Below, piece after piece: positions 1 through 6,106 of a DNA stretch of 14,235 bases. The first letter of the stretch is position 1. The number at the start of each line of letters is the position of its first letter. A program made the translations under genes and the position numbers. Under the pieces are notes generated by a model, which was not told the origin of the DNA, searched no databases, and saw only the letters and a program-made list of their open reading frames with translations. The DNA is from Acidobacteriota bacterium (GTDB lineage: Bacteria; Acidobacteriota; Thermoanaerobaculia; UBA5066). The stretch is from contig JAEUQS010000309.1 in assembly GCA_016789625.1 (NCBI GenBank), positions 1-14,235 of the forward strand, given 5' to 3'.

Positions 1-451
1 CGACTGGGCGTCGCGCCTGGCTTCCGGGTCGGGCGATGCCGAGGTCGACGTCCGGCCGGTCACCGAGCCGTGGGACCTCGGCATGATGCCGTCGCCGGAC
101 GGCCTCACGAAGGTGCGGTACATGGCGCTCCGCAAGGCGACCGCGGCAACGGAGGCGGGCGCGCCACCCGCGGCCGCGCGGTCCCGCATCCTCGAAGAGG
201 CGAAGCGAGACGGCGTGCTCCTCGTCTCGGAAACCCTGAAGCCCAGCCGGCGCGGCCGGCGCTACAAGAACTCCGGCGAAGGCGTGCGGGTGATCGACGG
301 GCCGTTCACCGAGTCCAAGGAGCTGATCGCCGGCTACGTGATCGTCGAGGTCGCGACTCTCGAGGACGCCGACCGCTGGGCCCGTCGCTACCTCGAGACG
401 GTGGACGCGCAGGAGGTCGACCTCCGGGAGCTGGAAGACGAATCTCCGTGA
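1..451 (+). CDS. Tandem YCII (DGPF) domain protein, 5'-truncated by window edge
   Basis: The frame is open from base 2 to the stop at 449-451, so the start lies outside the window. The first ~27 codons, ending EVDVRPVTEPWDLG, look like the tail of one YCII domain (ending in EVRP-type sequence). A second complete YCII domain follows: a KVRYMALRK strand, GVLLVSETLKPS, then the hallmark DGPFTESKELIAGYVIVEV at about 297-350. YCII domains are small ferredoxin-like folds related to muconolactone isomerase, and their substrates are mostly unknown. Genes for DGPF/YCII proteins commonly sit next to ECF sigma factors, and here one follows after 43 bases on the same strand. ATG at 83 is a possible internal start, but the continuous upstream homology favours a two-domain protein. 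The family call is secure; the function is not known. Confidence 0.85.
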   Translation, partial: DWASRLASGSGDAEVDVRPVTEPWDLGMMPSPDGLTKVRYMALRKATAATEAGAPPAAARSRILEEAKRDGVLLVSETLKPSRRGRRYKNSGEGVRVIDGPFTESKELIAGYVIVEVATLEDADRWARRYLETVDAQEVDLRELEDESP

Positions 452-494
452 AGGCCCTGCAATATCCCCGGGCGCCGTTCGTCTTCGGTAGGAG

Positions 495-1076
495 ATGGAT
501 GACGCGCCGACCTTCGCCGCGATGACCGAGCAGGACCGCCGGCTCGAGGGCATCGCCCGAGACGAGCGCGTACGGCTCCTCGACTTCATCCGCCGGCGCG
601 TGCCCGACCCCTCGGACGCCGAGGACATCGTCCAGGAGGTCTTCTTCGAGCTGGTGGAGGCGAACCGCCTCCTGATGCCGATCGAGCACGTGACGGCCTG
701 GATCTTCCGCGTGGCGCGCAACCGCATCACAGACCTCTTCCGCAAGAAGAAGCCGGATCCCTTCAGCGACGCGACGCTCGACGACGGCGAAGGAGGTCTC
801 CTCGGAATCGAGGACCTCCTGCCCTCGCCCGACGCCGGTCCCGACGCGGTCTACGCCCGCGGCGTGCTCCTCGCGGAGCTGGAGGCCGCCATCCGGGACC
901 TGCCCGCCGAGCAGCGCGCCGTGTTCGTCGCGCACGAGCTCGAGGGCCGGAGCTTCAAGGAGCTCGCGGCCGAAACGGGTACGAACCTCAACACCCTGCT
1001 CTCGCGCAAGAGGTACGCGGTACTCAATCTCCGCGCCCGTCTGCAGAGCATTCACGACGCGTTCACGGGAACGTGA
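495..1076 (+). CDS. ECF-type RNA polymerase sigma factor
   Basis: A 193-residue sigma-70 family protein with only regions 2 and 4, as in extracytoplasmic-function sigma factors. Region 2 spans about residues 24-88, with DAEDIVQEVFFELVEA and the -10-recognition helix around TAWIFRVARNRITDLFRKKK. A short acidic linker follows. Region 4 spans about 129-183 (LPAEQRAVFVAHELEGRSF, then ELAAETGTNLNTLLSRKRYA), the -35-binding helix-turn-helix. It lacks the long C-terminal extension of the ECF42 group that is usually paired with DGPF proteins. The start is uncertain. ATG 495 abuts the Shine-Dalgarno-like GGTAGGAG (487-494) with no spacing. ATG 522 (residue 10, MTEQD) overlaps the stop of an 8-codon ORF. 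It is followed 10 bases later by a small membrane protein gene, a likely regulator of its activity. Confidence 0.93.
   Translation: MDDAPTFAAMTEQDRRLEGIARDERVRLLDFIRRRVPDPSDAEDIVQEVFFELVEANRLLMPIEHVTAWIFRVARNRITDLFRKKKPDPFSDATLDDGEGGLLGIEDLLPSPDAGPDAVYARGVLLAELEAAIRDLPAEQRAVFVAHELEGRSFKELAAETGTNLNTLLSRKRYAVLNLRARLQSIHDAFTGT
499..525 (+). other. 8-codon minicistron overlapping the sigma-factor start
   Basis: ATG 499 reads MTRRPSPR and stops at TGA 523-525, which overlaps ATG 522 (residue 10 of the sigma factor) as ATGA. AGGAG at 490-494 is four bases upstream, better placed for this ATG than for ATG 495 (zero spacing). It could be a coupling minicistron or a chance reading frame. Confidence 0.3.
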
Positions 1077-1086
1077 GGAGAAGAAC

Positions 1087-1401
1087 ATGAGAAAGAAATG
1101 GCTCTGGATCGCCCCGCTCGCGATCGCCGGGCTCGCGCTCTTCATCGCGATCGGCGGCCAGGTGGTGATGTACTTGTGGAACGCCATCCTGCCCGATCTC
1201 TTCGGCTTCCGCACCATCACGTTCTGGCAGGCCCTCGGGCTCCTGGCCCTCTGCCGCATCCTCTTCGGAGGCTTCGGCGGAGGACACGGACACCGCAAGT
1301 GCAGGCACCGCGGCTTTGCCGGGCGCTGCGAGGAGCTGACGCCCGAGGAGCGGGAACGGATCGGCCAGCGCTTTCGGCCCGATCCGGCGGGCGGCGCATG
1401 A
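1087..1401 (+). CDS. Small membrane protein with His/Cys-rich tail, sigma-factor partner
   Basis: A 104-residue protein. Residues 7-31 form a strong transmembrane helix, and residues 45-61 (TFWQALGLLALCRILFGG) form a second hydrophobic segment. A Gly/His/Cys-rich patch follows, with H67, H69, C72, H74 and C81, then a charged LTPEERERI tail. I recognise the WQALGLL..RILFGGFG and TPEER pattern as a recurrent family often encoded beside ECF sigma factors, but I know of no characterised member. The Shine-Dalgarno GAGGAG lies at 1074-1079, overlapping the sigma stop, and the stop codon overlaps the next gene's ATG (ATGA). The pairing suggests a membrane-anchored anti-sigma factor or sensor, with the His/Cys cluster a possible metal or thiol switch. 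That role is inference; the family resemblance and the membrane topology are seen. Confidence 0.85.
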   Translation: MRKKWLWIAPLAIAGLALFIAIGGQVVMYLWNAILPDLFGFRTITFWQALGLLALCRILFGGFGGGHGHRKCRHRGFAGRCEELTPEERERIGQRFRPDPAGGA

Positions 1402-2510
1402 GATCCCTGGGGAAAAAGCCGCAGGGAGCCCGGCTCGAGCGGATGCGCGCCTCGCCCCGCTGGAGCGGCGAGCGCTTTCACAACGTGCACCCGATTCTCC
1501 CGGGCCTCCGCGACCCGCGCGCCGCGATGCCGACGATCCAGGAGTTCCTCTGCGGCGGCGTGCGGCGCGTTCCCCGCGGCCCGCTGCCGTCGACGAGCCC
1601 GCTGGAGGCCTGGAACGCGAAGCCGGAGACGGGCCTCCGCGCGACCTGGCTCGGGCACTCGACCGTGCTGCTCGAGCTGGACGGCCTGAGGGTTCTGACC
1701 GACCCCGTCTGGGGCCCGCGCGCCTCGCCGTCGCGCATCGCCGGTCCGAAGCGCTTCCAGCCGGTGCCGGTGCCGCTCCGCGCCCTGCCGCGCCTGGACG
1801 CCGTGGTCATCTCGCACGACCACTACGACCACCTCGACTACCCCACGATCCTGGAGCTCGCGAAACGCGACGTGCCGTTCGTGACCTCGCTCGGCGTCGG
1901 AGCGCATCTCGAGGCCTGGGGCGTGCGACCCGAGCGCATCCATGAGCTCGACTGGTGGGAGTCGTACGCGCTGCCGAAGTCGGCCCTCACCGTGACGGCG
2001 GTACCGTCCCAGCATTTCTCGGGACGCAGCCTCAACGACCGGAACGCGACGCTGTGGTCGTCGATGGTGGTGATGTCGGACCGCCATGCCGTGTTCTTCA
2101 GCGGAGACACCGGTCTCACGCCGGAGTACTCGAAGATCCGCGAGCGGCTCGGTCCGTTCGACCTCGTGCTCCTCGAGGTCGGCGCGTTTCATCCCGCGTG
2201 GGGCGACATCCACCTGGGGCCGGAGAACGCGCTGCGCGCGCTGCAGCTCCTCGGCGGCGGACCGTTCCTGCCGATTCACTGGGGAACGTTCAGTCTGGCG
2301 CTCCACGCCTGGGACCAGCCCGCGGAGGAGCTTCTGAGGCTCGGCGGCGCACAGCTCGTGATGCCGCGCCTCGGTGAGGCCGTGGAGCCCTCTCGCGTGG
2401 AGAGAGTCGATCCGTGGTGGCGGGGCGTCGACACGGTCCCGTCCCGCGCCGCAAAGGAGGAAGCCGCGCCAGAGGAGCTTCCGGCCGAGATGCCCTGGCC
2501 CGTGGACTGA
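1398..2510 (+). CDS. Metallo-beta-lactamase-fold hydrolase, UlaG/NAPE-PLD type
   Basis: A 370-residue protein starting at the ATG that overlaps the preceding stop codon. The beta-lactamase-fold core begins at ATWLGHSTVLLELDGLRVLTD. The metal-binding motif is H140-D-H-Y-D-H145. Further ligands are H206 (SQHFSG), D237 (FFSGDTG) and H294 (PIHWGTF), so all positions expected for a dinuclear zinc site are present. The GHSTVL..L.G..VLTDPVW and SGDTG pattern fits the branch with N-acyl-phosphatidylethanolamine phospholipase D and UlaG-like enzymes. These hydrolyse phosphodiester or lactone substrates. No signal peptide is seen, so it is probably cytoplasmic. The translational overlap places it in the sigma-factor operon. 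The family is confident; the substrate is unknown. Confidence 0.92.
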   Translation: MRSLGKKPQGARLERMRASPRWSGERFHNVHPILPGLRDPRAAMPTIQEFLCGGVRRVPRGPLPSTSPLEAWNAKPETGLRATWLGHSTVLLELDGLRVLTDPVWGPRASPSRIAGPKRFQPVPVPLRALPRLDAVVISHDHYDHLDYPTILELAKRDVPFVTSLGVGAHLEAWGVRPERIHELDWWESYALPKSALTVTAVPSQHFSGRSLNDRNATLWSSMVVMSDRHAVFFSGDTGLTPEYSKIRERLGPFDLVLLEVGAFHPAWGDIHLGPENALRALQLLGGGPFLPIHWGTFSLALHAWDQPAEELLRLGGAQLVMPRLGEAVEPSRVERVDPWWRGVDTVPSRAAKEEAAPEELPAEMPWPVD

Positions 2511-2591
2511 GAGCGCGAAACGCGTGACGCGCGCCACGGCGCGGGCGGCGCAGCGGCCCTAGCTTGCAGTGCCCGAAGGAGGGGCTGCACG

Positions 2592-3416
2592 TTGATTCCG
2601 ATGAATCCGAACAAGGCACTGTGGGAAAAGGGTGACTTCACCCGCATCGCGGCGAGCATGAGGGAGAGCGGAGAGGCTCTCGTGAAGGACCTCGGAATCA
2701 CCCCGGCGCACAAGGTGCTGGATCTGGGCTGCGGCGACGGCACGACCGCGTTGCCGGCCGCGCGGCTCGGTGCGACCGTCATCGGCGTCGACATCGCCCG
2801 GAACCTCGTCGAGGCCGGGAACAAGCGGGCGCGGGAGGCGGGGCTCCACGAGAAGGTCGCGTTCCGGGAAGGCGACGCGTCCAACCTCCACGACCTCGAG
2901 GATCGCTCGTTCGACCTCGTGGTGAGCATCTTCGGCGCGATGTTCGCGCCGAGGCCGCACGACGTCGCCAAAGAGATGGTGCGGGTGACGCGCCCCGGCG
3001 GCGGGATCGTCATGGGGAACTGGATTCCCAACGACCCCACGCTCGTCGCCCAGATCCTCAAGATCAGCTCCGCCTACGCTCCGCCGCCGCCCGAGGGTTT
3101 CGTGAGCCCGATGACCTGGGGCCTCGAGAGCAAGGTGATCGAGCGGTTCACCGCGGCCGGTGTGCCCAAGGAGAACATCTCCTTCACCCGCGACAGCTAC
3201 ACGTTCAACTTCCCCAATGCCCCGGCGGCGCTCGTCGACGAGTTCCAGAACTACTACGGGCCCACGATGAACGCGTTCGAGGCCGCGCAGAAGAACGGCC
3301 GCGCCGGGGAGCTGCGCAAGGAGCTGGACGACCTCTTCGCCGCGCACAACAGGAGCACGAACCCCGAAGCCACGTCTATCTCCGCGACGTTCCTGCGGGT
3401 GACGGTGTCCTGCTAG
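2592..3416 (+). CDS. Class I SAM-dependent methyltransferase
   Basis: A 274-residue Rossmann-fold methyltransferase. Motif I is VLDLGCGDG (residues 42-50), motif II is GVDIA with D67, and the adenine-side acidic loop is GDASNLHDL. The later FDLVVSIFGAMFAPRP and MVRVTRPGGGIVMGNW are typical of the ubiquinone/menaquinone-type small-molecule methyltransferase superfamily (Methyltransf_11/25). The opening NPNKALWEKGDFTRIA is a recurrent signature of an uncharacterised subgroup. The start is TTG 2592, because AGGAGG (2577-2582) is 9 bases from it; ATG 2601 would be 18 bases away but is also possible. A possible -10 (TAGCTT, 2560-2565) suggests its own transcript. The stop codon overlaps the convergent antitoxin stop. 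The substrate cannot be predicted. Confidence 0.9.
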   Translation: MIPMNPNKALWEKGDFTRIAASMRESGEALVKDLGITPAHKVLDLGCGDGTTALPAARLGATVIGVDIARNLVEAGNKRAREAGLHEKVAFREGDASNLHDLEDRSFDLVVSIFGAMFAPRPHDVAKEMVRVTRPGGGIVMGNWIPNDPTLVAQILKISSAYAPPPPEGFVSPMTWGLESKVIERFTAAGVPKENISFTRDSYTFNFPNAPAALVDEFQNYYGPTMNAFEAAQKNGRAGELRKELDDLFAAHNRSTNPEATSISATFLRVTVSC

Positions 3417-3637
3417 CGGGAATCCCGCATCCTGCGGATGATCCGCGTAGATTCCGACGGGCTCTCTATGCCGAGCGCACGGACACGGACCATTGCCTCG
3501 CGGACGCTGATCTTCGCGGGAACGGCTCCCTCCAGAATCGCGAGAATCTCAGCCTGGATCGACCGCCCGTTTCTTCGAGCCCGCTCGCGCAGGCGCTGCA
3601 CCAAGTCATCGGGGACGTTCCTGATCGAGAGATCCAT
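3413..3637 (-). CDS. Orphan ribbon-helix-helix antitoxin (VapB/FitA type)
   Basis: A 74-residue protein beginning MDLSIRNVPDDLVQRLRERA. This is the N-terminal beta strand and first helix of Arc/FitA-like antitoxins, followed by RRNGRSIQAEILAILE, the second helix of the ribbon-helix-helix DNA-binding unit. The C-terminus ends SESTRIIRRMRDSR, the usual arginine-rich ending of VapB proteins, whose stop normally overlaps the PIN-domain toxin start. So it looks full length. No toxin follows: the downstream DNA is the oppositely oriented methyltransferase gene. ATG 3635-3637 is preceded, on this strand, by a GGGGAGA Shine-Dalgarno about 10 bases upstream. Orphan antitoxins may act as plain repressors or protect against toxins encoded elsewhere. 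Confidence 0.82.
   Translation of the reverse strand: MDLSIRNVPDDLVQRLRERARRNGRSIQAEILAILEGAVPAKISVREAMVRVRALGIESPSESTRIIRRMRDSR
3416..3446. repeat. Two adjacent short inverted repeats at the convergent gene ends
   Basis: GCGGGA-A-TCCCGC (3416-3428) is followed six bases later by GCGGAT-G-ATCCGC (3434-3446). Each has perfect 6-bp arms. They overlap the last codons of the antitoxin gene and directly follow the methyltransferase stop. Either could form a compact hairpin, and together they could act as a bidirectional transcription barrier. There is no T-tract on either strand, so a standard intrinsic terminator is not supported. They may simply reflect the repeated Ile/Arg codons. Confidence 0.4.
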
Positions 3638-3671
3638 CGCGGCATCATCTCCCCGAACGGCTCCTTCGCGG

Positions 3672-3705
3672 TGGCGCGTTCTGCAACTACATTGGCGCGT
3701 TCTGC
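3672..3705 (+). promoter_or_regulatory. 13-bp direct repeat at 21-bp period, candidate AraC-family site
   Basis: TGGCGCGTTCTGC occurs exactly at 3672-3684 and again at 3693-3705. The copies start 21 bp apart (two helical turns) and lie in the same orientation. The second copy ends two bases before a plausible -35 hexamer (3708-3713). AraC-family proteins are known to bind two direct half-sites about 21 bp apart, the inner one touching the -35. An AraC-type regulator is encoded just after the dehydrogenase this promoter serves. Confidence 0.65.
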
Positions 3706-3707
3706 GA

Positions 3708-3736
3708 ATGACCCGGCGCCTCCTGACGCCTACCTT
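3708..3736 (+). promoter_or_regulatory. Candidate sigma-70-type promoter of adh
   Basis: ATGACC (3708-3713) matches four of six -35 bases. It is separated by 17 bp from TACCTT (3731-3736), a fair -10 element. Transcription would begin near 3743, leaving a short leader with GGGAGGA (3747-3753) before ATG 3760. The weak -35 fits a promoter that needs an activator at the adjacent direct repeats. Confidence 0.5.
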
Positions 3737-3759
3737 GGGCGGCGTCGGGAGGAACCAGA

Positions 3760-4875
3760 ATGACCGAAACGAATCAGCCGAAATCCTCGGGTACCGCCGT
3801 CCTCGAGGAAACCGCGTTCGACGCCAGAGCCTATGCGGCTTCGGGCGCGACCTCGCCCCTCGCGCCGGCGACGATCCGGCGCCGGAGCCCCGGTCCGCAC
3901 GACGTGCAGCTCGACGTGCTGTTCTGCGGGATCTGCCACTCGGACCTCCACCAGGTGCGGAACGAGTGGCAGCGCGCCATGCCCACCGTCTACCCATGCG
4001 TCCCGGGCCACGAGATCATCGGACGGGTCGTGAAGGCCGGCAGCGCCGTCACGAAGCTCAAGGAAGGCGACCTCGCGGGCGTCGGCTGCATGGTCGACTC
4101 CTGCCGGAGCTGCTCTGCCTGCAAGGAGGGCGAGGAGCAGTTCTGTGAACGAATGGCGACGTTCACCTACAACGCTCCGGACGCGCATCTCGGCGGAGTG
4201 ACCTACGGCGGCTACGCAGAGAGCCTCGTCGTGGACGAGGCCTTCGCCCTCCGCGTGCCCGGCAACCTCGATGCGGCCGGCGCCGCGCCGCTTCTCTGTG
4301 CCGGCATCACCACCTACTCCCCCCTCCGCCGCCTCGGCGCGGGCAAGGGAAAGAAGGTCGGCATCGTCGGCCTCGGCGGGCTCGGACACATGGGCGTGAA
4401 GCTCGCGAACGCGTTCGGCGCGGACGTGGTGGTGTTCACGACCTCGACCGGCAAGGCCCAGGACGCCGTACGGCTGGGCGCGAAGGACGTGGTGATCTCG
4501 ACGAACGCCTCCGAGATGCAGAAGCACTTCGGCAGCTTCGACTTCATCCTCGACACCGTTTCCGCTCAGCACGACCTCAACGCGTATCTCAACCTGCTGA
4601 AGAGGGACGCGCGACTGACGCTGGTGGGAGCGCCCGAGACTCCCCTGCCCGTCGACGCCTTCAGCCTCCTCTTCGGACGCAGACAGCTCGCGGGCTCGAT
4701 CATCGGCGGCATCCGCGAAACCCAGGAGATGCTGGATTTCTGCGGCGAGCACGGGATCACGTCCGACGTCGAGGTGATCCCCATCCAGAGAGTCAACGAA
4801 GCCTACGAGCGCCTCGTGAAGAGCGACGTGAAATACCGCTTCGTCATCGACCTGGCGTCCCTGAAGGGGGATTGA
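3760..4875 (+). CDS. Zinc-dependent alcohol dehydrogenase, YahK/CAD-like
   Basis: A 371-residue medium-chain dehydrogenase that reversibly oxidises alcohols to aldehydes with NAD(P). Catalytic zinc ligands are C59 (CGICHSD), H84-E85 (PGHE) and C180 (LLCAGITTY). The structural zinc ligands C115, C118, C121 and C129 are all present. The Rossmann fingerprint GLGGLG is at 204-209. GICHSDLHQVRNEW, LGGVTYGGYAE and LLCAGITTYSPLRR are typical of the cinnamyl-alcohol dehydrogenase branch that includes E. coli YahK. That branch is usually NADPH-preferring with broad aldehyde substrates. The start has a good Shine-Dalgarno (GGGAGGA, 3747-3753). It is preceded by an apparent activator-type promoter and followed by a leader ORF and an AraC-type regulator, which suggests inducible aldehyde or alcohol handling. 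There are about 15 extra N-terminal residues before the first core strand. Confidence 0.95.
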   Translation: MTETNQPKSSGTAVLEETAFDARAYAASGATSPLAPATIRRRSPGPHDVQLDVLFCGICHSDLHQVRNEWQRAMPTVYPCVPGHEIIGRVVKAGSAVTKLKEGDLAGVGCMVDSCRSCSACKEGEEQFCERMATFTYNAPDAHLGGVTYGGYAESLVVDEAFALRVPGNLDAAGAAPLLCAGITTYSPLRRLGAGKGKKVGIVGLGGLGHMGVKLANAFGADVVVFTTSTGKAQDAVRLGAKDVVISTNASEMQKHFGSFDFILDTVSAQHDLNAYLNLLKRDARLTLVGAPETPLPVDAFSLLFGRRQLAGSIIGGIRETQEMLDFCGEHGITSDVEVIPIQRVNEAYERLVKSDVKYRFVIDLASLKGD

Positions 4876-4913
4876 CGGGGCCACAATGCGCCGGGCACCC
4901 AGGGAGGCACGAG

Positions 4914-4979
4914 ATGAAACGTCGCGGAGAATTCGAGCTGAGCCGACTCGGCAAGCTTCTGTCGCGGCTTCCGGCATGA
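4914..4979 (+). CDS. 21-codon leader ORF translationally coupled to araC-type gene
   Basis: ATG 4914 is preceded by a strong Shine-Dalgarno, AGGGAGG (4901-4907), six bases upstream. The ORF reads MKRRGEFELSRL, then GKLLSRLPA, and ends at TGA 4977-4979. That stop overlaps the ATG (4976) of the regulator as ATGA. The regulator has no Shine-Dalgarno of its own, so this small ORF probably delivers ribosomes to it. The peptide is basic and could form an amphipathic helix (L9, L12, L15, L16, L19 on one face). Expression is not shown, and it is too short for homology arguments. Confidence 0.55.
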   Translation: MKRRGEFELSRLGKLLSRLPA

Positions 4980-6034
4980 AGAGGCCGGCCCCTCCCGTGC
5001 GCGCGGCAAAGCCCGGCCGATTCCGGGTCTCCAGCATGCTCGCAAGGCGGCTCGCGGAGCTGGGTGTGCCGGCGGCCTCCGTCCTCCGGCACGCCGGACT
5101 GCCGGCGGGCCTGTTCGAGCAGGAGAAGGTGCTCGTCGACACCGAGGAGCTGTTCGCTCTCTACCGGGGCCTCGCGGACGCGAGCGGCGATCCGGCCATC
5201 GGGCTGAAGCTCGCCACGGAAGACCGTATCGAGCGCTACGACCCGATCCTCCTCGCCGCCATCTCCGCGCGGACGCTGCGGGACGCCCTGTCGCGTCTCG
5301 CCCGCTACAAGCAGCTCACCTGCCCGGAGGCCGTGGACGTCGAGGAGCGGGGTGGTGAGTGCCGCGTCCAGTTCCGGTGGCTCCTCGCCGAGGCCACCGA
5401 GCCTCCCGTTCTGATCGACCTCTGCTTCGCGTGGATCGCCAACATCGCCCGCCGGGGAACGGGCGGGCTCGCGAAGCCCCGGCGCATCGAGCTGCGCGGC
5501 GCCGTGAGGGAACGCGCCCTGTACGAAGCGCACTTCGGCTGTCCGGTCAAGTTCGGCGTCGCCCGGAACGCCATCGTGTTCCGAACCGAGGATCTCGACC
5601 GGCCCTTCGACACGCACAACGCGGAGCTGCTCGCGATCGTCGCGCCTCAGCTCGACCGCGAGCTCGCGCAGGCGGTCGCTTCGAAGGCCATCGGCGATCA
5701 GGTCAAGATCGTCTTGAAGAGGCTGCTGGCGGGCCGCCGCCCCGGCATCGGCGACGTCGCGACGGAGATGCGCCTCAGCTCGCGGACGCTGCAGCGCCGG
5801 CTGGCCGAAGACGGCGCCACCTTCCAGCAGCTCATCCAGGAGGCCCGCCGCGAGCTGGCCCGCCACTACCTACTCCACTCCTCGCTCGAGCTCAACCAGA
5901 CGGCGTACCTTCTGGGCTACGAGGACGCGCACTCGTTCTTCCGGGCCTTCCAGGACTGGGAAGGCACCTCGCCCGGCGCCTGGCGCGACCGGCACGTCCG
6001 CAACGCCCGTGGAGCGCATTCACCGGCCAGCTGA
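4976..6034 (+). CDS. AraC-family transcriptional regulator (OruR-like, AraC_N type)
   Basis: A 352-residue regulator. The N-terminal ligand-binding region (about residues 15-200) has the RRLAELGVPAASVLRHAGLP opening and the DTEELFALYRGLADASGDPAIGLKLA stretch typical of the arabinose-binding-domain (PF12625) family that includes OruR. The C-terminal double helix-turn-helix (about 252-340) is clear: VATEMRLSSRTLQRRLAEDG, then LELNQTAYLLGYEDAHSFFRAFQDWEGTSPGAWR. ATG 4976 is chosen because the leader ORF stop overlaps it. The frame is open back to ATG 4886, which would add 30 basic residues without obvious homology. A CACAAT near 4882 could be its -10. The neighbouring dehydrogenase and the 21-bp-spaced repeats upstream of it suggest that the dehydrogenase is its target. 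Confidence 0.92.
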   Translation: MKRPAPPVRAAKPGRFRVSSMLARRLAELGVPAASVLRHAGLPAGLFEQEKVLVDTEELFALYRGLADASGDPAIGLKLATEDRIERYDPILLAAISARTLRDALSRLARYKQLTCPEAVDVEERGGECRVQFRWLLAEATEPPVLIDLCFAWIANIARRGTGGLAKPRRIELRGAVRERALYEAHFGCPVKFGVARNAIVFRTEDLDRPFDTHNAELLAIVAPQLDRELAQAVASKAIGDQVKIVLKRLLAGRRPGIGDVATEMRLSSRTLQRRLAEDGATFQQLIQEARRELARHYLLHSSLELNQTAYLLGYEDAHSFFRAFQDWEGTSPGAWRDRHVRNARGAHSPAS

Positions 6035-6060
6035 GCCTTGCCGCCCACTTGGCCTTTTGC

Positions 6061-6103
6061 GGAGTAAACTCCCGTTTGGTTAGACCAAAATGGAGTGAAC
6101 TCC
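6061..6103. promoter_or_regulatory. Triple palindrome operator cluster before AAA-DUF4143 gene
   Basis: Three palindromes lie end to end: GGAGT-aa-ACTCC (6061-6072), TTTGGT-tag-ACCAAA (6075-6089) and GGAGT-ga-ACTCC (6092-6103). The outer two also belong to a 20-bp direct repeat at 31-bp period (6061-6080 and 6092-6111, 17 of 20 identical), about three helical turns apart. The second copy runs into the start codon at 6107. This is a layout expected for a repressor that blocks transcription or translation initiation of the downstream gene. Confidence 0.65.
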
Positions 6104-6106
6104 CGA

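Noticed and set aside
306..2537. A 743-codon open frame on the minus strand
   Set aside because: It is antisense to the YCII, sigma, membrane and MBL genes, all of which have clear motifs. Its composition is low-complexity Arg/Glu/His-rich, typical of a GC-rich shadow frame.
4886..4975. 30-residue N-terminal extension of the AraC-type regulator
   Set aside because: It has no Shine-Dalgarno and no family-like sequence, and a better-supported leader ORF occupies the same DNA in another frame.
3730..5142. A 470-codon minus-strand frame opposite adh
   Set aside because: It is antisense to a dehydrogenase with complete zinc and cofactor motifs; no ribosome site or domain is visible.
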